Positions 10,555 through 21,372 of a DNA stretch of 64,000 nt are shown here, in pieces. The position numbers and the translations under genes were made by a program. The notes beneath the pieces were generated by a model. It saw only the letters and a list, made by a program, of their open reading frames with translations. It was not told the DNA's origin and did no database searches. The DNA is from Schistocerca nitens (lineage: Eukaryota > Arthropoda > Insecta > Orthoptera > Acrididae), in NCBI RefSeq assembly GCF_023898315.1, contig NC_064619.1, forward strand, positions 507,582,594-507,646,593. Direction: 5' to 3'. Within the stretch, counting starts at the first letter, position 1. Every line of letters begins with the position of its first letter.

Positions 10555-11080
10555 AGCGCGAGGTTAGCGGGCGGACGCGATGGAGGAGTGGAGTGCCACC
10601 TGCGAGGACAGACCTGCCTGTCCCCCCCGCAGCCGATGGCGCGCTCCGTCCACAGAGCGGCTTTTTAATTAACAGAAAGTGTTGGTCATTAGCAAATTGA
10701 GGTTGCTCCATCTGTCTGCTGCCGAGGCAGCGGGCGGCGGCTGAAGCTGCGTCTCCAATGACCGCCCACCAGCCCGCGACGGACTGGTCGGGCGGGCCAG
10801 AAAGAGGCGGACTTGCTTTGCTTTAATTATCAAAATTGCCGCTCCCGTTTTATTTGCCCTAATTCGTTCATCTCTCCTTTCAGCGCCCGCTTTACCCGGC
10901 ACTTCCCTGTCGCGGCGTTTCCGCTCGCGCGGCCCGCTGCGCCAGCCATTCTGTCCGTCCGGCTGTCTCTCCGCGTGTCTACCGGGGTCGGTCTGACACC
11001 GGCTGTCCGCGAGCTTGTCAACCTCAGTCGCAGCACGCCTCTTCGCGGCGACAACCAAATCCAGCGCTGTGTCTTCGTTT
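10555..11080. promoter_or_regulatory. GC/CpG-rich island with TAATTA cores
   Basis: About 500 bp of GC-rich sequence in AT-rich surroundings, with embedded TTTTTAATTAACAG (10662-10675) and TTTAATTATC (10823-10832). Long open frames exist on both strands (up to 129 codons) but are arginine/alanine-rich and conflict with each other, as expected for GC-rich non-coding DNA. It could be an intronic enhancer or an unmethylated island. Function unknown. Confidence 0.3.
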
Positions 11081-11390
11081 CGCGCTGCTCTTGACCGAAA
11101 AAGCAGTATACTGCCACTTTAAGAGATCGCGAAACATAATGATACTTAGCACTCACATATTTGTGGAACGCTACTTCATTTTTCATAGCGCACTGTGTCT
11201 ACTTTTTATAAAACTATTATTAGAGATACTTGCCCGAAACCGAACACCCACCCCCTTTATCTTCCTAATTTAAAAATGCAAAAACTAAAAAGAAATTATA
11301 TTTTAAAAGCATTTTATGTTTAATTTCGGATGTTACTGGCAATTTACATTTAGTCTTCAAACGTATAATTAAAAGTTATGATAAAAAAAT

Positions 11391-11893
11391 TACACTACTG
11401 GCCATTAAAATTGCTACACCACGAAGATGACGTGCTACAGACGCGAAATTTAACCGACAGGAAGAAGATGCTGTGATATGGTAATGATTAGCTTTTCAGA
11501 GCATTCACACAAGGTTGGCGCCGGTGGCGACACCTACAACGTGCTGACATGAGGAGTTTCCAACCGATTTCTCACACACAAACAGCAGCTGATCGGCGTT
11601 GCCTGGTGAAACGTTGTTGTGATGCCTCGTGTAAGGAGGAGAAATGCGTACCATGACGTTTCCGACTTTGATAAAGGTCGGATTGTAGCCTATCGCGATT
11701 GCGGTTTATCGTATCGCGACATTGCTGCTCGCGTTGGTCGCGATGACTGTTAGCAGATATATGGAATCGGTGGGTTCAGGAGGGTAATACGGAACGCCGT
11801 GCTCGATCCCAACGGCCTCTTATCATTAGCAGTCGAGATGACAGACGTCTTATCCGCATAGCTGTAACGTATCGTGCAGCCACGTACTGCCAC
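11391..11893 (+). mobile_element. truncated Tc1-like transposon (same family as 31.38 kb)
   Basis: Starts with TA then CACTACTGGCCATTAAAATT, the terminal inverted repeat of the fuller copy at 31381-32986. Transposase would begin at ATG 11622-11624 (MPRVRRRNAYH...), followed by an N-terminal helix-turn-helix, with a frameshift near 11745. Similarity to the 31.4 kb copy ends at about 11893 after GTGCAGCCACGT, so the catalytic domain is missing. Sequence to about 12110 may be the end of another element, since it closes with a TTTTTTACACCCTGTA-like terminus. Confidence 0.8.
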
Positions 11894-13655
11894 AACATCA
11901 GTGACAAAGGACAAACTTGCCCGAGTATGGGAGGAATTGGAGTATCGATGTGATATTGTTCGAGTCCCTGATGCAGGACATATTGAGCATCTGTAATCTG
12001 AACTGGAGAGGTTCGGAAATATATGTGTACAGTTTCATATTCGTATGTCTTAAAGCTTAGTAAATATATATTCATTCGAAATACGTATATTCTTTTTTAC
12101 ACCCTGTACTGTGACTCAAGGGTTTTGCTACCTCTGTACAGATATAGTTGTTGCTGATCGTAAATCCTATATTGTCTAAATCCAAAAATAAATAGACAAA
12201 TAATTTTCTTAAGAAAAAAGTCAGTGGAAGTGTTTACGGCCGTGAGAAATGGGGCACACACACACACACACGATCGCAGTTTCACCGCATGGAGGCTACT
12301 GGTGGCAGCCAAGACAATGGAATCCCGTATTCATCACCGTAGCTGATTTTGGAGGGCTGCTTATCTCAATTGCTTCCCCCGCTTTCCTTCTGAAGGTAAT
12401 TGGCTGCTTTGCTGGCACCGGTGCAGCAAAGATCTCTTGTCGAGATCTCTAGAACGTATGCCCGGCACAATAGTAGTGAGGAACGGAATGTGTGTGTTCA
12501 GCTTCCCCTTCTTGGCCGATATGCCAGAGCGTGCCTGTCCTGAATCGTGAATGGATATTGTGGCTCAGCCGACGTCGCTCCAGGTTGTCGGAGAAACTGG
12601 GTCACTGGCTTTAATGCGTCTGCAGGTCGCGGAGAGTGGCATGGGCGGCCTCTGAGGTGGCGACCAGAGGTCAGCTAGCAGCCGTGCCAAGCTAAATAAG
12701 GCTGCTCTCCGTTTCCCTCGAAGTGCGGAGCTGCGGTCGACAGGTATACCGGCCGTTGCGAAAACTGTCATTCCGCTGCGTCGTTTCAGCTACAGAGGTG
12801 GGCGTGAGTCTGACTCTTCGGCCAAGGCCCGGTCGTTCACCAAATGGGACGTCTTGTGTAGTCTTACGATTGCATCCCGGATCGCTGAGGCATAATAAGT
12901 GACCGAGAGAATATTGTGGTGACATTAGGGGACTTTGTGCAACGTTTTGGGTGTCGCAGGAAAAGAAGTTAACCTACGGTTGCAGTAGCAAAGGCGAAGA
13001 AAAACAAATGGAGAACAACAACATGCAACAGTATGCACAGGAGTGGATGCGACTGTGGCGTGATGGGGGGAGGGGGGGGGGGGGTTGAGGATGGAAAGAA
13101 TTATTACAGAGGGTTTAATTGTGCTCCACTTGGAGCTGTGCCGACTAAGTAAAGACACATCTAATACAAAGGATAGTGCAAATTGTACTGAGTAAATGTG
13201 AACATAATGCATGAAAGCAAAATGAGGTGTATCTGTAATAGTTGCACTTACATAATTTACAAGGGCACCGCGCCAACCCGTCATCGCGATGGCCACGTTA
13301 ATGTCATTAGAGTGTGTATTCTGATGCACTCTTTTTGGGATGTGATTTATTTTTCTTTCTTGACGAGATAAGAGCAGTTTTGAAGATTTTTGATCAAACA
13401 TTTTAGTTGGCTATACAGTTGGACATCGCTAGGTTGCACTAGCCGAGTACATTTGGAAGGGTGGGATAGCAATCCTTCTTCATCCTGAGAAAGTCTTCGT
13501 GTAACTCAGGATTTGTTTGTCCTCCCCACGCGTCAGTTAAGAGGAGAAATTTGTTCTCCTTCACATACGGTTCAATCACAGCAAATAAAATAGGCCGACA
13601 TTGAGCATATCGATTAATTTGCAGTGTAAGTATCGTAAAAATTGAAAATTAAAAA
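11894..13655. other. unassigned sequence with microsatellites
   Basis: Contains a short (AC)n run at 12254-12269, G-runs at 13065-13084, and a mildly GC-rich part at 12540-12870. Frames at 12565-12925 and 12925-13401 show no recognisable domain. Confidence 0.4.
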
Positions 13656-13659
13656 AGGA

Positions 13660-13745
13660 ATCCTCATGGGGACTCGATCCCACGAGTCTCGGATTACCGT
13701 TCTGCCGTCTTTCCGTTGTGCTTAGCGCTGCATGGACTATACTCG
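13660..13745 (-). repeat. tRNA-like repeat or tRNA pseudogene
   Basis: The minus strand contains GTGGGATCGAGTCCCCAT, which resembles a T-arm/box B, preceded by GACGGCAGAACGGTAATCCG. No complete cloverleaf was found and there is no clear acceptor pairing. This is probably a tRNA-derived SINE fragment rather than a functional tRNA. Confidence 0.4.
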
Positions 13746-15295
13746 TAGGCTAACATAAATGGGTCATGCTTCGCCCGACCCGCGCAAAAAATGTTATATT
13801 TTCTAAACCTTTCGCCTTTTGACCTCCCGCTTCTTTCACTTTCATTTGTGACCGTAAATACCATAAATCGCGACTAATCGGGGTGACGGCGAGTAGGGGC
13901 GGTCTCCTTGTTAGTTAAAGGTTTCTCTGGGTCACCAATATTTTATTAATTCCCTGATGCCACAGTAAGAGTGTACTATATCGTCAATGATTTTGATGCA
14001 GATCATAAGCACAAACAACATGTGAAAATAATAAATCCATGCCTGTGGTGGGGCTTACCATAGACTCTAGAGAAAACTGAATTTGGAAAAAATGGAAACG
14101 TAGGAACATGATAATGTAGTGGGTATATGTTGGGAAAAGCTATCTTTTAATTAGCAACATAGTAGTGTCCCAAACGCATCATATTAATGTAATGCAATCG
14201 AATTAGCGGTCTGCAGCTCCCTTGAGATGCAAAGCATAGCATGCACACTGTAAGGTCGGTCTCCAATTGCTGCTCCATCCAAAGACGCCAGTTCATCATA
14301 AGTTACTTCCCTTTTTTCACTACTCGATCCGTAAATTGTGCGCTGAGGCGTCCAGTGCCCTCGCCAATGGCTTCACCTCCTTCGGAACGATTATACGCGT
14401 CGATTTATGAAACGCAATATTTAACTTATCGATATTTTTGTGGACAATATTCTGTTCCCGTAACAAAATTTAATACAAATTTCCTGATATTGTTGTGTAA
14501 AATGAATAATCGCTGATACTATCAAGACACGTAATCTTTTCGAAAGCTGATTATCTGATATCGGTAACACTGCACAAATGCTTTTCAAATGAGTTTACCA
14601 GCATAACAACGAAATAATAGAGCGAATCAAATTCAACAATTGAAACCAATATTCTCGTTAGTTTTTGAATGCACTTAGTACACGTGATAACTGAAGCATT
14701 CGATATCACCTGTAGGCCTGGACCAGCTGCAGCATAAAAATGCAAGATGTAAATGACTCATTCAAATATTATGTGACTAATATACGTACCATAGGATGAA
14801 TTTAAGTTATTCACATGGTATCATATTATTTAGGTTCGCCATCTCACAACCTAATTTCCTCCTTTAAATCTAATCCAGGCGACGGGTTACGCTCCAGGTC
14901 CGTCGGTCACCACTCCCCACATTTCAAAAATACGACGTAAATCATAGTCAGTATCCTGTTTTCCTTTTGTTTGCGCAAGTATGACGTCACACACCATATG
15001 GGTCAAAGATGAAGTCCGGTATCGGTAGGCTCAATTGACCCGTTATGTTCCTTCAACCTGTGAAGAAAGAGCGAAGTGATCATCGTGGCTTCACTACTGA
15101 GAGAGAGCATGAGTACTGAGGAGCAGCAGGGCTATATTTCCCGTCCATCAGTCCTCATTAACGTCCTTCGTGATTTTGCTTAGAGTAATTTGCCCCAACA
15201 CTGGGAGGAGAACTTTACCGAGGCCAGGGCTGAATTCCTGTGCGCCCTTCTCCAGCTAGAACTCCGTCCCAGCTGACCTGAAGTGGCCACCCACT
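13746..15295. other. unassigned sequence
   Basis: No transposon end, SINE or domain recognised. The 91-codon frame at 14241-14516 has no known relatives that I can see. Confidence 0.4.
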
Positions 15296-15299
15296 CGGT

Positions 15300-15500
15300 C
15301 GCACGCCTCGCAAGTGCAGGCGTTGCGCAGGAACACGGGCTGGCTGGGTAGCGAGGCGTTCAGACTGGAGCGCCGGTGACGTAGCCGCCGCCTACGGCGC
15401 TGCCGCCGCCGCCGCTGCCGCCGCACCGCGCCGGTAATCAGATTCAGTTGACATGGAGGCAGCTAAGGCAGGCGGCTTGATTAACGGCTGGAGGCTGGGG
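15300..15500. promoter_or_regulatory. GC-rich island with CCG triplets
   Basis: GC-rich block with a CCGCCGCC-type run at about 15385-15430, followed by TTGATTAACGG. No domain-bearing frame. A regulatory role is only a possibility. Confidence 0.25.
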
Positions 15501-16813
15501 GCTGCGCCACTGTGGTGGGCCGCCGAGAGCCGTCGTCTCAATGCTCTCCTGTGTGTCTGCCATTAAAGATCTCCGTTGGTTGCTCTTCTAGTTTGCTCAG
15601 CATCATTGTGGGGGACACTCCTAAAAACACCACAAAAGAAGTACACAAGCCACGTGGAATATCAGCGGCTGAATCGCAGAGTGTCGGGCGTCGAAGTGGT
15701 GGGTACCGACTTAACTTCAGCTAGATACTGAAAACGAGTTTCCGTTATATAATCAGGAATAGCGTAGACTAGGTTGTTGACATTAATTACGACTAAATAA
15801 AAGATATAATGATTTCTGTTTTGTGGTGATTTGGCTGTGCTGCGGCGTAAGAAATGTTCCGTCTACTGAAGTCTATTAGGACGTAGATAATTCACAAAAA
15901 ATTATGCTTCGAAACATGCCGTACACCGTTGCCTAATGCCCACAAAACATAAATCAACAAAGGATGTAAATAACGGTTGTGAATGCTACATTGCATACAT
16001 AAAAAAATGATAAGAGGCTGTTTCGTCATCAGGACAAACCGATTCGCAGTAATTAAAATCAGAAGATGACGTATGGCAAGGCTGGAAGCTGCTAATACGA
16101 ATAAACAAAAACAAATAAGTGAGCCTGGATGTGTTTGTTCTTTTTTGTTACATTAGTGGTAACGGTGCAGAAGGCGCTATGTCCCCATATTCATCTTGTG
16201 GCTGAAGCTCATTCTTTGCACTTGTTTTCTTCGTAATGTGCCCCTATAATTACGGAAAGTGCGGTTCTGTCTTGAACAGACTCGAATTCTTTCTCTTTAA
16301 TATCCAAAAATGTTTCAGTAAAGTTACTCCGTTGTAAGAGTGTTAATTTATTTTCTGTCAAACTACAAATAAAGATATTCTGGACGATAATTTATGCAAT
16401 TTAGAGATTAAGGCATTTTCATTTATCTGTTAATAATGTCATCATGTAAACACTATAAGCTCTCAATTGCGAAAAATTATCAGGCAAAATTTCTTTACAT
16501 GTTCCTTGATAGAAAATAAATAAACCTACTGGCAATGGTGAAACTTCACCGAACCAGTTTTGAGTTTGTCCACGGAAATGTTAATAACAGGACATACTAC
16601 GAGACTAACTGGATAGCAAAATGCAGTTTCATCAAAGAATATACGAATGGGTGAAAACCATAACGGTATAAGTGACATTTTTTGCAAAACTGAGTTAAGT
16701 GCACTTTTGACCACAAAACAAGAGATACTTGTCAGTGGCATAGAGATCCAGGTATCTACTGTTAACGTCTGTCATCTATCGGCATGTAGTATAACTACAT
16801 TTTTCGAATCACA
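15501..16813. other. unassigned sequence
   Basis: AT-rich, short frames only. Nothing recognised. Confidence 0.4.
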
Positions 16814-17945
16814 ATGGATAGGCAGTGTCAGGACGGTACAAGCAACAACACGGTGTACTTTCCAAAGAATCGTGATTTAGGAATACTGAGGAAATCTCTA
16901 TCAGAAATGAGTAGTTCTACATTTCAAGATATTCAGTGTCGTTCAGAAACCACTGATGAAGATTTATCAGATGACGATTCAGTTGCAGACAAAGATTATG
17001 TTCCTGTTCAACGTGACTAAAGTTCAAGCATTTTGTATATTTTAGTGACTACGTAAGGTTTGTTTTGAAATTTTAAATGACTTTTGTGGCCATTAGAAAT
17101 GTCTTAAACTATTTTTAGTACATAAGCACACATCAAACTATCTTAACAACTTCTCCTTACTGTGAAAAATATTGTCACGAAAATATTTTCACTTGTACCG
17201 GTATGTTACTGAAATGCTAAACATCTTTGGGGGTACATTAGCATTCCTCTGATACAATTACATTCACGAAAACGACGAGATTATTCTGGGAATTTTATGT
17301 ATGAAACTGATTTTTATATAGATATTTGCTTCATATCGATGCTTGAACAGTATATTGTCTTTCCTATCCAGATGCATCATCTTCCGATGAAAACGAAGAT
17401 CATAGCAAGCCAGGAAAAACACTAACAATAAAAAAAATTCATAACACAGTTGAAAAGTCATTCTTAGAAGCCCCTCATGAAGAAATTCAAGAAAACATTG
17501 TTTCAAAAAAGAGAAAAAGGAACGTGGAGTCATGAGAGGTGACTGAAAGAAAACGCCTGAGAAACTTGGGACAAGAATATACATCTACAACAAGAAAAAT
17601 TAAGCATTCAAGGGCCATCCTGCCATTTCAACGTATCTGCTGATATGAATGCAGGACTTTTACAGAAGAAAAGTGAAGAACTATCCATGAAGAGTTTTGG
17701 AAAACTGGTTCTTGACAACAACAGACGCCCTTCATAGTAAAATGCCAAACCAAGAAGCCTAAGAAACTGTAAGAAGTCAAAAGCACATAGTACTGTCATT
17801 ATCCTGGATGGTAATCGAGAGTGTAAGGAGTTCTTCCTGAAGACATTAACTGTGAGCAATCGCAGGTTTACCACAGCTGCATTATACAAACCAAGAGTGG
17901 AAGGCCTATCTCCGGTTGATCAATGTGCTAAACATGTACAGTAAG
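16814..17945 (+). pseudogene. decayed intron-containing multicopy gene (transposon-associated?)
   Basis: Exon-like part 1 (16814-17012) ends in an acidic stretch TTDEDLSDDDSVADKDYVPV, followed by a GTGACT donor. An acceptor (TTCCTATCCAG, ending 17371) opens part 2 in the same phase, with ASSSDENEDHSKPGK. Downstream, KKRKRNVES is followed by a TGA at 17533-17535, then RKRLRNLGQEYTSTTRK. Shifted frames then give IHEEFWKTGS, ECKEFFLKTLTVSNRR and YKPRVEGLSPVDQCAKH. This order matches a multicopy insect protein family of unknown function that I recall as [R-R-L-R-N-x-G-K-x-Y]...[FW]...[CK-FFL-TL-IS]...[G-V-S-D-RGKH]. It has nonsense and frameshift mutations and is not functional. The link to a transposon is inferred from its copy number in insects. 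Confidence 0.5.
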
Positions 17946-18289
17946 AAGGGCTATGCATTATGCACTATAAAGTTACTAGTAGTCAGTTTACCTACTAAGG
18001 AACAACAAGAGATACGTAATCTGATTAAACTGCTGTATTATTTTATACACTAGTTTGATATTTGAATATTTTATAAATGTGTATTTGTACTAACGTTTGT
18101 CAAAATTGTTACAAGAATGACACAAAAGACTGGAATGAATGTTGTTCCACATACAGGTTAATGACGACACATGTGTAATTTGACTTTCAAAAGTGTACAT
18201 TACTCCTAACAATATAGTGTGGTATGAACGTCATACCATCTGTAAGCATTGTTCTGCACCTCATGGCACAGAACCAATTAAGACCTCAC
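17946..18289. other. unassigned sequence
   Basis: AT-rich, nothing recognised. Confidence 0.35.
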
Positions 18290-19120
18290 TATATTTACTT
18301 TCTTTTTTCATTTCATTTTACATGTCTAGTTCGTTGGGACCAAATTGAGAAGCAAACCTCCATGGACAAGGTACATGTCAGTACATGAAATTACAACAGA
18401 AAACTAATGATAGATAAAATAAAAAGCTTATGAATCCTAAAAGGACGACAAGCTATCAGTTTAAATAAATGTAGCCGTAACATAGGAATCAGCTTAATTT
18501 TTCATGCAACTCCTCGACAGAAGAAGTGACCCATGAGGAAACTCTACAGTTTAGATTTCACAGCGGGAGGATTACTGGTAAGACTTTTAATTCATGTGGT
18601 AGCTTATTGAAAATGGATGCAAGAGAATACCGCACGCCTTTCTGTAAAAGAGTCAAGGACATGCGTACCAAATGCTGATTGGATTTCTGCCTAGTATTAA
18701 CCGAGTGCTAATGCTTGGTAATAATCTGATATTGTTAGGAATAAACTACATTTAAGAAAATATTGAGAGGCGAATGTCAGAATACCTCGACTAATGAACA
18801 GGGGTTGAAAGAGAGTCGCGAACTTACACGACTTACAGACCGAAAGGCTTGTTCCTGAGCCAAAAATACCCTTTGATAATGGGAGGAGTACCCCAAAATA
18901 TAATTCCATACGTCACAAGCAAATGAAAATAAGCCAAGTAGACACTTTTATTGTCGACGTATCACTTACTTTAGATACTGTTCTATACACTAAAAATTGG
19001 CAGCATTAAGTCTTCGAACAAGAACCTGAACATGGGCTTTCCACGACAGTTTACTATCTATGTGAACACCTAAAAATTCTGGCGATAACTCTTCTACATG
19101 ATTTAGTAGAGAGTCCGCGA
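18290..19120 (-). mobile_element. LINE C-terminal and 3' UTR fragment (Jockey/CR1-like)
   Basis: Read on the minus strand across frames, pieces resemble the end of a non-LTR retrotransposon polyprotein: EFLGVHIDSKLSWKAHVQVL (about 19090-19030), then a region corresponding to the usual YGIIFWG block (18697-18909, with KGIFGSGTSLSVCKS). The frame is broken repeatedly. The remaining sequence down to about 18290 looks like the 3' UTR. This is an old dead copy. The clade assignment is tentative. Confidence 0.5.
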
Positions 19121-20119
19121 GGCAACAACAGTGTTAGCTGGAGTACGATGAGGAAAATACTTCCCATCAATGGTAGTCCAAGACTGCTGATGAGGGACAA
19201 CTCGTGTTGAGGACACTTCTTACCGACATCTGAGAATTTCCTTTCTTTCTATTTGCTTACTGACTGAGGTAAACATGACACCTCATACGCCTTTGTTAGT
19301 GCCCTTGTCTTATTTTCGTGATCCTTAAGTCAGATGTACGGTACAGGTAGCATAAGGTCTTACTCTCTTCTTGAAACAAGTATTTTCGCAATATTTCCAA
19401 CAAAGTTTCCTGAGAATTACGACGCCTACCTTCTAAGGATTCCCATTAAAGTTAACCTAGTATTTGTGTTAGGATTTCGTATGAGCTACACAGAACAGTT
19501 ATCATCCTGACATCACATATCGGATTTAGTTTGAAGTCTGCTGTCAAAGGCTGCAACAACAGGTTTGGACGCACTAGCCTCTTATATGTAGCAGACCATT
19601 CCACTTTACCAGAACTCTTCCAACGAAAATGTCTTCTATTCGCCTTTCCTGATGCTGATTTTACGTATTTGTCTCATTTCAGTCCGCGTCTTGGAATTAT
19701 CATAATGTTGATACGTTTTTAATAGGTCGCTTTCTTGCCTGTCTATCTGTTCGGTACATATTTTTCAGTTCCTTTTAAACTAGCTTCCCGATGAGCTAGT
19801 GAATTGAAATTTTAAACATAGTTCAGAATAGGAGTGCAATATTAAGTCACTTTCTTGTCGGTCTGTTCAGTAGAGCTGAGGGTTGGCGTGAGGAAATTTG
19901 GCAGCACCTGACATCTCCGCTGTTCTGCAGGATGAGCATGTGCTGCAGGTAGTATCAAAATGCGTTCCAGGTGGTACGCGAGCAGATGGGCACAGCTGAG
20001 CAAAGACAGGTAGGAAGTGAGATGGACAGAGAGAGGGGGAGGAGGAGGAGATGTTGTCAACATAATATGTGATGTACACAAACAGGAACAAAGCCATATT
20101 CCAAACGCTAGTATATATA
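19121..20119. other. unassigned sequence
   Basis: No domain or repeat recognised. A purine-rich GAGGAGGAGG-like patch lies at about 20030-20052. Confidence 0.35.
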
Positions 20120-20880
20120 CGAGGGCTATCCACAAAGTACATTACGTTTTGGAATTAAAAATAAATAAAGTATTGGAAATTTTTTTAATTATATGCAGAT
20201 GAAAGCCACACTTAAATACTACTTTTCTACATAGCTGCCATTTAAATTAAGGCACTTATCGTAGCGATGGACGAGCTTGGAAATTCCTTCGTCGTAAAAT
20301 CCGGCCGCCTGCGCCTTCAACCACGTGGTTACCTCTTCTTGAAGCTGTGCGTCGTCATCAACGCTGCATAGCCAACCACTTCTTCATTGCTGGGAATAAG
20401 TGGAAGTCGCTCGGTGCCAGGTCGGGTCTGTACGGCGGATGAGGAAACAACTCCCACTTAAAAGATCCGAGAACTTCACGAGTGGCATTTGCCGTGTGGG
20501 CCCGGGCGTTGTCGTGAATCGGCAAGATCTTTGAGTCCAACTTTCCCCTGCGCTTGTTTTGTATTGCTCGTCTGAGGTTGTGCAGAGTTTGGAAATACCT
20601 TTGAGAGTTTATTGTAGTGCCTCTTTCCAGGAAATCCACAAAAATCACACTTTTTCTGTCCCAATAGAGGTAACCACTTGGTTGAAGGCGCAGGCGGCCG
20701 AATTTTACGACGAAGGAATTTCCAAGCTCGTCCATCGCTACGATAAGTGCCTTAATTTAAATGGCAACTATGTAGAAAAGTTGTATTTAAGTGTGGCTTT
20801 CATCTGTATATAATAAAAAAATTTCCAATACTTTATTTATTTTTAATTCCAAAAGTAATGTACTTTGTGGATAACCCTCG
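20120..20880 (-). mobile_element. mariner-derived foldback element
   Basis: TA-flanked (20118-20119 and 20881-20882) element with CGAGGGCTATCCACAAAGTA ends. Its outer parts, about 20120-20336 and 20665-20880, are inverted copies of each other (about 216 bp, few differences), far longer than normal mariner terminal repeats. The minus strand encodes part of a mariner transposase (20358-20735) including IHDNARAHT and PYRPDLAPSDFHLF; the spacing between the two aspartates is 34 residues (DD34D). The C-terminal coding block (TTWLKAQAAEFYDEGISK) is present in both arms, in opposite orientations. The element thus has two 3' ends and no 5' half, and cannot make a full transposase. Confidence 0.85.
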
Positions 20881-20928
20881 TATATATATATACGAGGGTT
20901 ATCCACAAAGTACATTACTTTTGGAATT
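20845..20928. repeat. perfect 84-bp palindrome
   Basis: Two 42-bp arms with no mismatch and no spacer, centred between 20886 and 20887 in a TATATATATATA core. The left arm is the right end of the mariner foldback. The right arm is a second mariner end (CGAGGGTTATCCACAAAGTA) pointing the other way. Two mariner termini therefore lie head to head around one (TA)n target. Confidence 0.95.
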
Positions 20929-21084
20929 CAAAACATATTTTTATTGAAATAATTATCTTATTTTCTGCTTTTTGGATTTTGATGTATGAAATTTCGCCGT
21001 ATATATATATACGGCGAAATTTCACACATCAAAATCCAAAAAGCAGAAAATAAGATAATTATTTCAATAAAAATATGTTTTGAA
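20927..21084. repeat. 158-bp near-perfect palindrome
   Basis: Two 79-bp arms with a single mismatch (20986 A versus 21025 C), centred at 21005/21006 in an AT dinucleotide core flanked by CGCCGT/ACGGCG. It overlaps the 84-bp palindrome by two bases. The mirrored frames read from both strands here are consequences of the symmetry, not genes. Confidence 0.95.
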
Positions 21085-21171
21085 CATAAATCATTTTTAA
21101 ATTCGACTAAAAAGTATAAAATAATTTCTCCTAGACCTACACAGATTCCTAATTCTGTACACATAGTCCTT

Positions 21172-21372
21172 AAAATTTATGCTTGTGAATTTTTGATACC
21201 TAATACAATAGTTGCAATATTTATAATGAAAAACATGGGATGCATCCAGTTCATAATTTATGCGTCAATAATTGCCCTCCTAACTACTATCTGTTGTGGA
21301 CGCCCCATGTTTTTCGTTATATATCTTACAAGTATTGTCACACCTATTAAAAATTCAGAAGCATAAATTTTC
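21172..21372. repeat. diverged hairpin, about 70-bp arms
   Basis: AAAATTTATGCTTGTGAATT...GAAAAACATGGGA (21172-21240) is repeated in reverse complement at 21303-21372, with several mismatches and a loop of about 63 bp. This is a third inverted repeat directly beyond the two palindromes and looks older. Confidence 0.75.

Noticed and set aside
13660-13745. Functional tRNA
   Set aside because: Only a T-arm-like segment is present; acceptor and anticodon arms do not pair.
20958-21164. Two mirrored frames reading IEIIILFSAFWILM on both strands
   Set aside because: They are the two strands of the 158-bp palindrome, not separate genes.
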